Positions 36,625-45,525 of a stretch of DNA of 64,000 nt are shown here, piece by piece. Each line of letters begins with the position of its first letter. The first letter of the stretch is position 1. Under the pieces are notes generated by a model. The model made no database searches, was not told where the DNA came from, and saw only the letters and a program-made list of their open reading frames with translations. The position numbers were made by a program, and so were the translations under genes. Source of the stretch: an uncultured Clostridia bacterium (lineage in GTDB: Bacteria > Bacillota > Clostridia > UBA1381); the NCBI GenBank assembly GCA_934487205.1, contig CAKSRS010000001.1, positions 89,623-153,622 of the forward strand, written 5' to 3'.

Positions 36625-38898
36625 ATGGGAATAATCAATGAGCTGCCGGAAGAAATATACTCAAAAATCGCAGCGGGCGAAGTTGTGGACAGACCCGCGT
36701 CCGCCGTTAAGGAGCTTGTTGAAAACTCAATTGACGCCGGCGCGACGGTGATAAATGTGGAGATAAAAAAGGGCGGCACGGTTTATATCCGTGTGACCGA
36801 TAACGGCAAGGGTATGTCGTGTGAGGACGCGGTAACGGCATTCAAAAGCCACGCCACGAGCAAAGTCAAAACAGAGGCGGATTTGGACGAAATATACACT
36901 CTCGGTTTCCGCGGCGAGGCGCTTGCGAGCATCGGCGCCGTGTCCAAAACCGAACTTTACACAAAGCGCCCGGGCGATACTCTCGGCACACATGTTTCCT
37001 ATCACGGCGGCAATCTCGAAGATATTTCCGAGGAAGGCATGCCCGACGGAACCACATTTGAAATCGGCAATCTTTTTTATAACACCCCCGCAAGAATGAA
37101 TTTCCTAAAGCGCGACGTTTCGGAGGCAGCGGCGATTACCGACGTTATGGAACGCTTTATTTTGTCCTACCCCGAAATTTCCTTCCGATATACTATTGAC
37201 GGCAAGGAAAAATATTTCACCTCGGGCGATAATCGGCTTTTGAGCAGTTTTTACGCCGTTTACGGGAAAAGTTATGTAAATTCGGTTATCCCGGTCGATT
37301 ACCGCACCGAAAATATCACGATAACCGGTTTAATCGGCAAAGGCGACGCCGCGCGCCCGAACAGAAGTTATCAGAGTTTTTATGTAAACAGGCGCTACGT
37401 AAAGGGGCTGCGCCTTTCCAATACTCTCGAGGCGGCGTACAAAAATCAGATTATGGTAAACAAGCACCCGATGGCGGTACTTAATATAGAAATAAATCCG
37501 CGGCGCACAAACGTGAATGTGCACCCGACAAAGCTGGAAGTTCGGTTCTCGAATGAGGACGAGGTCTACCGCGCCATTTTCCATGCTGTGGAAAATGCGC
37601 TCTATGCCATGCCGAATGTGCCGAAAATCGAGCGCGGCGAGGTGAAATCAGCTTTTGCGCGCGATAAATCGAGCACATCGGAGCAGATGAATTTCGGTGG
37701 CGTGCATGATAACCGCGGCGCGCAAATTACGAAAAATCACGAAATTCCGCACGCTCAAAATCCCGCACCCTCACAGCAGTCGGCTCAACCTCCTGCGCCC
37801 GCACGGCAAGCGGCGCATACGGCGGAATTTCCGGCGCAGCGGAAGGACGTAAAACCCGCGCCGCCGCAAAATTCCGCGGAAAATCAGCCTCAAAATTCCG
37901 TATCGGAAATTTCGGCAGTCGGCAAAGCGGACTCTGTGCAAAACACGTCAGAGCAAAATCCCGCGCCGACGGCAGAACAAGTGACGGCAACTTCTGCACA
38001 GGCGGCAAATCAAACAGCGATAAATTCTGCACGGGCGGCAACTGAACAATCGACGGTAAATTCTGTGCAAACGGCGGCGGAGCCATCGTCGGCAACGCCG
38101 ATAAATTCCGAAACGGAACAAGCGGCGGAAAACCCAATTATTGAAAAAAATTCATACGCGCTCAATGCGGATAACGAATTTTTCGACCGCAGACGCGCGG
38201 CTCTTCTGGGTACGGAGGCGGACGTTGCAGGCGAAATCGGCGCAACATTGCGGGAAACCGTCGAGAACATCAGCATTGATATTATTAATTCTATCCCCAA
38301 CGAAGGCTGGGATTTCGACCGCGGCATTATGCGTGTTGTGGGTCAGATTTTCAACACTTATATCATAGCCGAGTCGGGCGATACCATGATAATCGCCGAC
38401 CAGCACGCGGCGCACGAACGGTTAAAATATGAGGAACTGAAAAAATCTCTTGCCGAGCATAAGGTAAATTCACAAATGCTGCTTGTGCCCGTGGTTGTCG
38501 ATACGACGGCGGCGGAGCATGCCACTTTCACCGAAAATACCGAAAAGTTTGACGAGCTCGGATTTGAAATTGAGGATTTTGGCGGCAACGCACTTATAGT
38601 CCGCGCCACGCCCGAACCGCTTGACAGTGAGGAATTAAAGCAGCTTGTGCTTGAAATAATCAATAATCTTGCAAGCGGCGCACAGGGCGTTGTGTCGGAA
38701 AAACTGGACCACGCGCTCTACACAATAGCGTGCAAGGCGGCGGTAAAGGCAAATCACCGCTACGATAATAAGCAGCTGGAAACGCTCTTGAACGCCGTTT
38801 TGGATTTGGGCAACATCAACACATGCCCGCACGGCAGACCGATTATCGTCACCATGACGAAAAAAGAGTTGGAACGGGAGTTTAAGAGGATAGTATGA
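36625..38898 (+). CDS. mutL: DNA mismatch repair protein MutL with endonuclease site
   Basis: A 757-residue GHKL ATPase that links MutS to strand cleavage. The N-terminus has 'IAAGEVVDRPASAVKELVEN' and 'GFRGEALASIGAV'. A long Ala/Gln/Asn/Ser-rich linker at about 355-510 contains imperfect 13-16-residue repeats (such as NSARAATEQST and NSVQTAAEPSS). The C-terminal domain holds the endonuclease motif DQHAAHERLKYEE, with 'ACKAAVKANHRY' and 'CPHGRPIIVTM', so this is the nicking form found in bacteria without MutH. It overlaps miaA by 4 bases. Confidence 0.96.
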   Translation: MGIINELPEEIYSKIAAGEVVDRPASAVKELVENSIDAGATVINVEIKKGGTVYIRVTDNGKGMSCEDAVTAFKSHATSKVKTEADLDEIYTLGFRGEALASIGAVSKTELYTKRPGDTLGTHVSYHGGNLEDISEEGMPDGTTFEIGNLFYNTPARMNFLKRDVSEAAAITDVMERFILSYPEISFRYTIDGKEKYFTSGDNRLLSSFYAVYGKSYVNSVIPVDYRTENITITGLIGKGDAARPNRSYQSFYVNRRYVKGLRLSNTLEAAYKNQIMVNKHPMAVLNIEINPRRTNVNVHPTKLEVRFSNEDEVYRAIFHAVENALYAMPNVPKIERGEVKSAFARDKSSTSEQMNFGGVHDNRGAQITKNHEIPHAQNPAPSQQSAQPPAPARQAAHTAEFPAQRKDVKPAPPQNSAENQPQNSVSEISAVGKADSVQNTSEQNPAPTAEQVTATSAQAANQTAINSARAATEQSTVNSVQTAAEPSSATPINSETEQAAENPIIEKNSYALNADNEFFDRRRAALLGTEADVAGEIGATLRETVENISIDIINSIPNEGWDFDRGIMRVVGQIFNTYIIAESGDTMIIADQHAAHERLKYEELKKSLAEHKVNSQMLLVPVVVDTTAAEHATFTENTEKFDELGFEIEDFGGNALIVRATPEPLDSEELKQLVLEIINNLASGAQGVVSEKLDHALYTIACKAAVKANHRYDNKQLETLLNAVLDLGNINTCPHGRPIIVTMTKKELEREFKRIV

Positions 38899-39821
38899 AA
38901 ACACCGCTTATAGTAATTGCCGGGCCGACCGCGTCAGGAAAAACGTCGCTTTCCGTCGAACTTTGTGGGCGAATCGGCGGCGAAATAATCTCGGCGGACA
39001 GCATGCAGATTTACAGGGGCATGGACATCGGCACGGCTAAGCCGACTTTCGAGGAACGCCGCGGGATTGTGCATCACATGATGGATATTGCCGACCCGTC
39101 GGAAAATTTTTCGGCGGCGGACTATGTACGGCTTGCGCGCGGGGTTATCTCAGATATTTCGCGCCGCGGAAAAATGCCCGTCATGGTGGGCGGAACCGGG
39201 CTTTATATCGACTCGCTTGTGAATAACGTGGATTTTTCCGCCGAGGACACCAACACGGCGCTCCGCCGCGAACTTTCGGAGCAAGCCGAGCGCGAGGGTT
39301 ACGGCGCGATGCATAAAATTCTTGCGCAAATCGACCCCGAAACGGCGGCGAAATATCACCCGAACAATATCCGCCGTATTATCCGCGCGATTGAATTTTA
39401 CAAAACCACGGGCGAGACTATTTCCGCGAATGCGAGAAAGGAAAAAATATCGCCGTACGACTGCGTTTATTTCTGCATCGATTGGGACAGGGAAACCCTC
39501 TACGACCGCATAAACAGGCGCGTTGACATCATGCTTGCGGACGGGCTCGAATCGGAAGCGAAAAAGTTTTACGAAAAATTCCGCGGCATGGATTTAACCG
39601 CGTCGCAAGGTATCGGCTACAAGGAATTTTTCGATTATTTTGAAGGAAAATGCACCCTTGCCGAAACGGCGGAACTCATAAAACAGCGTTCGCGCCGATA
39701 CGCAAAGCGCCAGCTTACGTGGTTTCGGCGGAACAAGGACATATATTGGCTCACGCCCGGCGGCGGCATTTTGGACGAGGCTCTGTCGGTTATAAACGGG
39801 CGGTTTAATACCGATTTTTAA
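38895..39821 (+). CDS. miaA: tRNA dimethylallyltransferase
   Basis: A 308-residue enzyme that transfers dimethylallyl to A37 of tRNAs reading U-starting codons, the first step before MiaB. Walker-like 'IAGPTASGKTSLSVELC', 'ISADSMQIYRGMDIGTAKP' (DSMQ-Y motif) and 'QGIGYKEFFDYFEG' are typical. The start is at an ATGA overlap with mutL. It is the last gene of the cluster, before a strong bidirectional terminator. Confidence 0.97.
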   Translation: MKTPLIVIAGPTASGKTSLSVELCGRIGGEIISADSMQIYRGMDIGTAKPTFEERRGIVHHMMDIADPSENFSAADYVRLARGVISDISRRGKMPVMVGGTGLYIDSLVNNVDFSAEDTNTALRRELSEQAEREGYGAMHKILAQIDPETAAKYHPNNIRRIIRAIEFYKTTGETISANARKEKISPYDCVYFCIDWDRETLYDRINRRVDIMLADGLESEAKKFYEKFRGMDLTASQGIGYKEFFDYFEGKCTLAETAELIKQRSRRYAKRQLTWFRRNKDIYWLTPGGGILDEALSVINGRFNTDF

Positions 39822-39822
39822 T

Positions 39823-39891
39823 AAAAAAACTCACCATGATGTGATCCCAAAATTTTACTTTTTCGGGTCGGTACACCGGGTGAGTTTTTTT
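39823..39891. terminator. Bidirectional terminator between miaA and the PTS operon
   Basis: AAAAAAACTCACC (39823-39835) pairs with GGTGAGTTTTTTT (39879-39891), about 43 bases between arms, giving T-runs in both directions. It serves the convergent miaA and EIIA genes. Confidence 0.8.
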
Positions 39892-39892
39892 A

Positions 39893-40360
39893 TCAGCTGT
39901 ATTCGATTACCGCCGTTTCGCCGGCGCGCACATTTCCTTCGAGAGGTTTAAAGGATTTCACAGCGTCCATGTTGGTTATGACAATCGGCGTGTAAATCTC
40001 GTACCCCTTTTCGCGCAGAAGATTTATGTCCGTCTCGCATAAAACGTCGCCCGCCTTTACCTTGTCGCCGTTTTTCACCTTCGGCGAAAATCCTTCGCCC
40101 TTTAATTCCACGGTATTCAGTCCGATATGCACAAGTATTTCCAGGCCGTCATCGGTGCGGATTGAATATGCGTGCAATGTGTCAAAAACTTGCACAATCG
40201 TTCCGTCCGCGGGCGATTTTACAACGTTGTCGGTCGGCAAAATAGCTACGCCGTCGCCCAGCATTTTCTCCGAAAAAACCGGGTCGGGTACTTTTTCGAT
40301 TGAAATACAATCGCCGTCCTGTGTGGCAAAAAGTTTTTTTGTTTTCTTTCCGAAAAGCAT
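39893..40360 (-). CDS. crr: PTS glucose-type EIIA component
   Basis: A 155-residue phosphocarrier of the sugar phosphotransferase system, of the EIIA-Glc family. The start 'MLFGKKTKKLFATQDGD' has AAGGAGG upstream. The signature 'LVHIGLNTVELKGEGF' holds the phosphorylated His, and 'HAYSIRTDDGLE' the second active-site His. It is a free-standing protein and overlaps the EI stop by one base (TAATG), so its expression is coupled to EI. No sugar-specific EIICB gene is in the window. Confidence 0.93.
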   Translation of the reverse strand: MLFGKKTKKLFATQDGDCISIEKVPDPVFSEKMLGDGVAILPTDNVVKSPADGTIVQVFDTLHAYSIRTDDGLEILVHIGLNTVELKGEGFSPKVKNGDKVKAGDVLCETDINLLREKGYEIYTPIVITNMDAVKSFKPLEGNVRAGETAVIEYS

Positions 40361-41991
40361 TATTTTTCCTCCTTTGCATAGCTTTCGCGCACCGTTTTGC
40401 GCACTTCCAGTACGCGGTTCGGCGAAACCGAAAGCTCGTCTATGCCCATTTCCAAAAATTTCGGTATCAGCTCGGTATCTGCGCCCAGCTCGCCGCAAAT
40501 TCCTACCCAAATACCGTTTTTATGCGCATTTTCCGCCGTGATTTTTATAAGGCGCAAAACCGATTCGTGATGAACATCGGTAAAATCCGCAATCGAATCG
40601 TTCTGCCTGTCCATGGCAAGGGTGTACTGCGTCAAATCGTTCGTTCCGATTGAAAAAAAGTCCGCGTGATGCGCAAGTTCGTCCGAAATCACCGCCGCCG
40701 CGGGCGTTTCTATCATTATGCCGACAGGGATTTTCGCCGCGAACGGTATCCCCTCCGCCGCAAGCTCGGCTTTTGCCTCGTCCAGAACCTTTTTCGCCTC
40801 GTCTATCTCCCACGCCGACACTATCATCGGCAGCATTATCATTATATTTCCGAACGCCGACGCGTGCAGTATCGCGCGCAGCTGGGTTTTAAAAATATCG
40901 CGGCGCGTAAGGCAAATCCGTATCGCGCGCATGCCCATTGCGGGATTTTCCTCGTCCGGCAGATTGAAATAGTCGATTTTTTTGTCCGCGCCGATATCCA
41001 GTGTGCGGATTATAACCGGTTTTTCTCCCATGCCCTCGCATACCTTTTTGTACGCCTCAAACTGGACGCCCTCATCGGGAAAATCCTTGCTTTCCAAATA
41101 CAAAAATTCACTGCGGAAAAGTCCTATTCCCTCCGCGTCATTTAAGAGCACGTTCCCCAAATCGGAGGGCGTTCCGATATTCGCGTAAAGCTTTATCGTT
41201 TTCCCGTCAAGCGTTACGGTCGGCTTGTCCTTCATCTGTTTTAAAAGCCGCGTCATTTCTTCGCGCTGTGCCTTTTTTTCGTGCAGAATTGCCAGAGTTT
41301 TTTCGTCCGGCTCAATATAAACCGTGCCGCTCGCACCGTCTACGGCGGCGGATTTTCCGTCATATTCCTCCGAAATTTTTACGCCGATTACCGCCGGAAT
41401 ATTCATCGACCGCGCAAGAATGGCAGTATGTGACGTCGGACTTCCACGCTCGGTCACAAACGCCGTAATTTTCGACTTGTCCATCTGCAAAGTCTCGCTC
41501 GGCGCAAGGTCGTCCGCAAAAATAATGCTGTCCTCCGACGCGTCAAGCTTGTTTTCGTCCGTGCCGCAAAGTATGTTTATCACCCTGTCCGAAACGTCGC
41601 GAACATCGCCCGCGCGTGCCTGCATATACGCGTCATCCATTTCGGCAAACATTTTCGAAAAGCTGTCCGCCGTCATCAAAACCGCCGCCTCGGCGTTTAT
41701 CCCCTGCTTTTTTATGATATTTTCCACCGACTCGTTATAATCGATATCTTCAAGCATCATGCGGTGAATGGAAAATATCTGTGCCTCCGCCTCGCCGATT
41801 TCCTTATTCGCCTTGTAAAAAAGCAACTCCAACTCGTGCATGGCTTTGTCGCGTGCGGCGGTGTACCGCGCAGTTTCCGCCGCGGTATCCTCAACACGGC
41901 GGCGCTTTACCTTTTGTCCGTTTCGGCGGAAAATTCTCACTTTCCCGAAGGCTACCCCGCCGCAGACCGATTTTCCCGTAAATTTTTCCAT
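40360..41991 (-). CDS. ptsI: PTS enzyme I
   Basis: A 543-residue enzyme, slightly shorter than the usual 570, that moves phosphate from phosphoenolpyruvate to HPr. The active His is in 'ERGSPTSHTAILARSMNIP'. The PEP-binding domain has 'EGIGLFRSEFLYL', 'DIGADKKIDYFN' and 'FFSIGTNDLTQYTLAMDR'. It lies 12 bases after the HPr gene and is coupled to EIIA. Confidence 0.97.
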   Translation of the reverse strand: MEKFTGKSVCGGVAFGKVRIFRRNGQKVKRRRVEDTAAETARYTAARDKAMHELELLFYKANKEIGEAEAQIFSIHRMMLEDIDYNESVENIIKKQGINAEAAVLMTADSFSKMFAEMDDAYMQARAGDVRDVSDRVINILCGTDENKLDASEDSIIFADDLAPSETLQMDKSKITAFVTERGSPTSHTAILARSMNIPAVIGVKISEEYDGKSAAVDGASGTVYIEPDEKTLAILHEKKAQREEMTRLLKQMKDKPTVTLDGKTIKLYANIGTPSDLGNVLLNDAEGIGLFRSEFLYLESKDFPDEGVQFEAYKKVCEGMGEKPVIIRTLDIGADKKIDYFNLPDEENPAMGMRAIRICLTRRDIFKTQLRAILHASAFGNIMIMLPMIVSAWEIDEAKKVLDEAKAELAAEGIPFAAKIPVGIMIETPAAAVISDELAHHADFFSIGTNDLTQYTLAMDRQNDSIADFTDVHHESVLRLIKITAENAHKNGIWVGICGELGADTELIPKFLEMGIDELSVSPNRVLEVRKTVRESYAKEEK

Positions 41992-42003
41992 TAAAAATCG
42001 CTC

Positions 42004-42261
42004 CTATAAATTATTTCTGAAAAATCCCTCAATCTCCGCCGCCGCAGCGTCCTCGTCCGCGCCGTCTGCCGTAATGCGGACGGTGTCGCCCTTTTTGACC
42101 GACAGCCCCATTACGGCAAAAAGCCGCTTGCAATCGGCGCTTTTTTCGTCCTTGTAAATCGTTATCGTTGAACTAAATCCGCCCGCCTTTTTTACCAAAA
42201 GTCCCGCCGGACGCGCATGTATTCCCAAATTGTCGCAAATTTTATAGGTAAATTCTTTCAT
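42004..42261 (-). CDS. ptsH: PTS phosphocarrier protein HPr
   Basis: An 85-residue protein. The phosphoacceptor His-15 lies in 'LGIHARPAGLLVKKAG'. At the position of regulatory Ser-46 (family pattern K-S-I-M-G-V-M) the sequence is 'CKRLFAVMGLSVKKGD', with Arg instead of Ser. HPr kinase could therefore not modify it, so catabolite control through HPr-Ser-P and CcpA is unlikely to run through this protein. It is the first gene of the ptsH-ptsI-crr unit. Confidence 0.95.
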   Translation of the reverse strand: MKEFTYKICDNLGIHARPAGLLVKKAGGFSSTITIYKDEKSADCKRLFAVMGLSVKKGDTVRITADGADEDAAAAEIEGFFRNNL

Positions 42262-42326
42262 GTTCAGCCTCCATTCTTTTTTTATTATATGAAAAATATA
42301 TTTTTCTATTCAATATGCGTTTTAAT

Positions 42327-42355
42327 TTGACAAATCAATAAAAAAATATTATAAT
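42327..42355 (+). promoter_or_regulatory. Sigma-A promoter of nfnAB
   Basis: TTGACA (42327-42332), 17-base spacer, TATAAT (42350-42355), about 41 bases before the NfnA start. Confidence 0.88.
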
Positions 42356-42396
42356 AATACCGTATGGCTTAATAAATATAAGAAAGGATTTTCCGT

Positions 42397-43236
42397 ATGT
42401 ATAAAATCGTTAAAAAAACACCGCTTAATCCTACGGTTACCAGAATGGATATACTTGCGCCGTTTGTCGCGAAAAAGGCAGAGCCGGGGCAATTTATAAT
42501 ACTGCGCGTGTCGGAGGACGGCGAGAGAATTCCGCTTACCGTTGCCGATTTTGACCGCGATGCCGGAACTGTTTCCATTATTTTCCAGATTGTCGGCGCA
42601 TCTACAGAAGAACTTAATCACAAAAACGAGGGCGAATATATCGCCGATTTTGTCGGGCCTTTGGGCCGTGCGACAAACTGCGGCGGCCTTAAAAAAGTTG
42701 CCGTTGTCGGCGGCGGAGTCGGCTGTGCAATTGCGTACCCCGTTGCGAAAAAACTGCATGATCTCGGCTGCAGCGTTCACTCGGTTATAGGTTTCAGAAA
42801 TCGTGATTTAGTCATTTTAGAGGACGAATTTTCAGCCGCGTCGGATAAGCTCGTTATCATGACGGACGACGGCTCATACGGTGAAAAAGGTCTTGTTACC
42901 GACGCGTTAAAATCGCTGATTGACGGCGGAAACGAATATGATGAAGTAATTGTAATCGGTCCGCTTGTTATGATGAAATTTGTCTGCCGTCTGACCAAGG
43001 AATACGGCATAAAAACGGTTGTCAGCATGAACCCGATTATGATTGACGGTACGGGAATGTGCGGCGGCTGCCGTCTGACGGTCGGCGGAAAGGTTAAGTT
43101 TGCCTGCGTCGACGGTCCCGAATTTGACGGGCATGAAGTTGATTTTGATGAGGCAATCGAGCGTTCCTCCATGTACAAGCCTTTTGAACGCAAGGCGCAT
43201 GAGGAAATCTGCAATCTGTACAAGGAGGTAAAATAA
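42397..43236 (+). CDS. nfnA: NfnA-type FAD/NAD-binding subunit of ferredoxin:NADP oxidoreductase
   Basis: A 279-residue protein of the sulfide/dihydroorotate dehydrogenase-like family. An FAD domain is followed by an NAD(H)-binding site 'VAVVGGGVGCAIAYPVAKKL'; near the C-terminus 'GTGMCGGCRLTVGG' and 'KFACVDGPEFDGH' bind a [2Fe-2S] cluster. With the next gene it forms NfnAB, which couples NADH, NADPH and ferredoxin by flavin bifurcation in clostridia. The stop is 2 bases before the next start. Confidence 0.88.
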   Translation: MYKIVKKTPLNPTVTRMDILAPFVAKKAEPGQFIILRVSEDGERIPLTVADFDRDAGTVSIIFQIVGASTEELNHKNEGEYIADFVGPLGRATNCGGLKKVAVVGGGVGCAIAYPVAKKLHDLGCSVHSVIGFRNRDLVILEDEFSAASDKLVIMTDDGSYGEKGLVTDALKSLIDGGNEYDEVIVIGPLVMMKFVCRLTKEYGIKTVVSMNPIMIDGTGMCGGCRLTVGGKVKFACVDGPEFDGHEVDFDEAIERSSMYKPFERKAHEEICNLYKEVK

Positions 43237-43237
43237 C

Positions 43238-44629
43238 ATGCCCAATATTTCACCGAAAAAAAATCCGATGCCTTCGCAAGAGCCGGAGGTTCGCAATAAA
43301 AATTTTGACGAGGTCGCGCTCGGATATTCCGCGGAAACTGCAATCGACGAGGCAAAACGCTGCCTTAACTGCAAAAATATGCCGTGTGTGGGCGGCTGTC
43401 CGGTAAAAATTCATATCCCGGCTTTTATAAAGGAAGTCGCGGAAGGTAATTTTGAAAAAGCGTATGAAATCATAACCGAGGCAAGTTCGCTGCCGGCGGT
43501 CTGCGGAAGAGTATGTCCGCAGGAAAACCAGTGCGAGGGCAAATGCGTACGCGCAATCAAGGGTGAGAGCGTCGGCATAGGCAGACTCGAGCGCTTTGTC
43601 GCCGACTATCACAACGCAAATTCAACAGAAAAACCCAAAAAACCGCAAAATAACGGTCATAAAGTCGCGGTAATCGGCTCGGGTCCGTCGGGACTTACAT
43701 GTGCCGGTGATTTGGCGAAAAAGGGCTACAGCGTAACCGTTTTTGAGGCGCTGCATTTAGCGGGCGGCGTGCTGGTTTACGGTATCCCCGAATTTCGTCT
43801 GCCGAAGGCGATTGTGCAGAAGGAAATCGACACGCTGAAAGATTTGGGCGTGGAAATCCGCACAAATATGGTAATCGGCAAGGTTTTGTCGATTGACGAA
43901 CTCTTGGACGACGGCTTTGAGGCGGTATTTATCGGCTCGGGCGCGGGACTTCCGAAATTTATGGGAATCCCCGGCGAAAACCTGAAGGGCGTATACTCGG
44001 CGAACGAATTTTTAACGCGCGTGAACCTCATGAAGGCGTACCGCGAAAATTCCAAAACGCCGATTAAGCAGAATAAAAAAGTCGCGGTTGTCGGCGGCGG
44101 AAACGTTGCCATGGACGCGGCGCGATGCGCAAAACGTCTCGGCGCGGAGGAAGTTTATATCGTGTACCGCCGCGGCGAGGAAGAACTCCCCGCACGCCGC
44201 GAGGAAGTCGAGCATGCAAAGGAAGAAGGAATTATCTTCCGTCTTTTGACAAATCCCGTGGAAATTCTGGCGGACGAAAATAAATTTGTAGGCGGCATAA
44301 AATGCGTCGAAATGGAACTGGGCGAACCCGACGAATCGGGCAGACGCCGTCCGCAGCCTAAACCGGACAGCGAATTTGTCCTTGACGTCGACTGCGTAAT
44401 TATGTCCATCGGCACAAGTCCGAATCCGCTTATCAAGTCCACAACCGAAGGTCTCGAAACGCAGAAATGGGGCGGAATTATTGCTGACAGCGAAACGGGA
44501 CTCACGTCGCGCAAATATGTCTACGCAGGCGGCGACGCGGTTACCGGCGCGGCAACCGTAATTCTCGCCATGGGCGCGGGCAAGGCGGCGGCGGACGCTA
44601 TTGACAAGGATATTATGAATAAGGGGTAA
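43238..44629 (+). CDS. nfnB: NfnB-type large subunit (glutamate synthase small-chain family)
   Basis: A 463-residue protein. Its N-terminal Cys motifs, 'CLNCKNMPCVGGCPVKIHIP' and 'CGRVCPQENQCEGKCVRA', bind two [4Fe-4S] clusters. FAD and NADP sites follow: 'VAVIGSGPSGLTCAGDLAKK' and 'VAVVGGGNVAMDAARCAKRL', and 'YVYAGGDAVTGAATVILAMG' at the end. It resembles the GltD subunit of glutamate synthase; without a GltB gene but with NfnA directly upstream, the bifurcating transhydrogenase is the better call. Confidence 0.88.
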   Translation: MPNISPKKNPMPSQEPEVRNKNFDEVALGYSAETAIDEAKRCLNCKNMPCVGGCPVKIHIPAFIKEVAEGNFEKAYEIITEASSLPAVCGRVCPQENQCEGKCVRAIKGESVGIGRLERFVADYHNANSTEKPKKPQNNGHKVAVIGSGPSGLTCAGDLAKKGYSVTVFEALHLAGGVLVYGIPEFRLPKAIVQKEIDTLKDLGVEIRTNMVIGKVLSIDELLDDGFEAVFIGSGAGLPKFMGIPGENLKGVYSANEFLTRVNLMKAYRENSKTPIKQNKKVAVVGGGNVAMDAARCAKRLGAEEVYIVYRRGEEELPARREEVEHAKEEGIIFRLLTNPVEILADENKFVGGIKCVEMELGEPDESGRRRPQPKPDSEFVLDVDCVIMSIGTSPNPLIKSTTEGLETQKWGGIIADSETGLTSRKYVYAGGDAVTGAATVILAMGAGKAAADAIDKDIMNKG

Positions 44630-44635
44630 AATTTT

Positions 44636-45409
44636 ATGCTTGCTGTTGAAAGAAGAAATAAAATTGAAGAAATTATTCAAAAAAATAAAAGCGTGATGGT
44701 TTTGGAACTGGCAAAACAGTTTGACGTCACCACCGAAACCATTCGCGGCGACTTGGAAAAGCTTGAAAAACAGGGCGTTCTCGTGCGCACATACGGCGGC
44801 GCGACCCTCGTCGAGGGTTCGCTGTCCGATATTCCGCTGTCCGACCGCGAGGTTATCAATTTTGAGGGCAAACAGCGCATAGGTAAGCGCGCGGCAAAGC
44901 TCATCAAGGACGGCGAAACGGTATTTTTGGACGCGTCCACATCATGCCTGCACATTGCGCGGAATATTAAGGATAAAAAAAGTCTGACGGTTATCACAAA
45001 TTCCGAGCGCATCGTAAATGAGCTTGCCCCGTGCGAAAATATCCGCGTTATGTGCACGGGCGGATTGCTTATGGTTAAAAATATGTCTTACATCGGCAGA
45101 ATTGTGGAAAAAACAATCCGCGAAAATTATTTTGCGAATAAGGTATTTTTCTCATGCCGCGGCGTGACGATTGCGCGCGGTCTCACCGAATCGAACGAGG
45201 CGGAGGCGGAAATTAAAAAAGCCATGATTGACTGCTCCGAATCGGTTGTGTTCCTTTGCGACCACACGAAAATCGGCAAAATCGGCGTGCCGGTTATCAG
45301 TGATTTCAGCCGCATCGACGCGGTTATTACCGATGAGAAAATGGCGGACGAATGGAGTCGGTGTCTTGCCGAAAACGACGTTAATTTAATAGAGGCATTG
45401 CAGCCGTAA
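44636..45409 (+). CDS. DeoR-family transcriptional regulator
   Basis: A 257-residue regulator of the DeoR/GlpR group. The HTH is at about 4-58 with 'RRNKIEEIIQKNKSVMVLEL' and 'VTTETIRGDLEKLEKQGVLV', followed by 'RTYGGATL'. The C-terminal sensor domain has 'VFLDASTSCLHIAR' and 'VITNSERIVNELA', which in this family bind sugar phosphates. It is 6 bases after nfnB and may be co-transcribed, or it may act on the nearby PTS; the effector is not known. Confidence 0.88.
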   Translation: MLAVERRNKIEEIIQKNKSVMVLELAKQFDVTTETIRGDLEKLEKQGVLVRTYGGATLVEGSLSDIPLSDREVINFEGKQRIGKRAAKLIKDGETVFLDASTSCLHIARNIKDKKSLTVITNSERIVNELAPCENIRVMCTGGLLMVKNMSYIGRIVEKTIRENYFANKVFFSCRGVTIARGLTESNEAEAEIKKAMIDCSESVVFLCDHTKIGKIGVPVISDFSRIDAVITDEKMADEWSRCLAENDVNLIEALQP

Positions 45410-45431
45410 TTTTTTGCGGCTGCTTTTTTTT
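45400..45431 (+). terminator. Terminator after the DeoR gene
   Basis: GCAGCCG (45400-45406) pairs with CGGCTGC (45417-45423), then eight T's. The stem begins within the last codons of the gene. Confidence 0.85.
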
Positions 45432-45525
45432 GAAAATTTTAGAAAAATTTACAATTTTTTGCAGCTTTTTACAACTTAAAAAAGTATTATATATGAAAAC
45501 ATTAAAAATAGAAAGGAAGATTACC

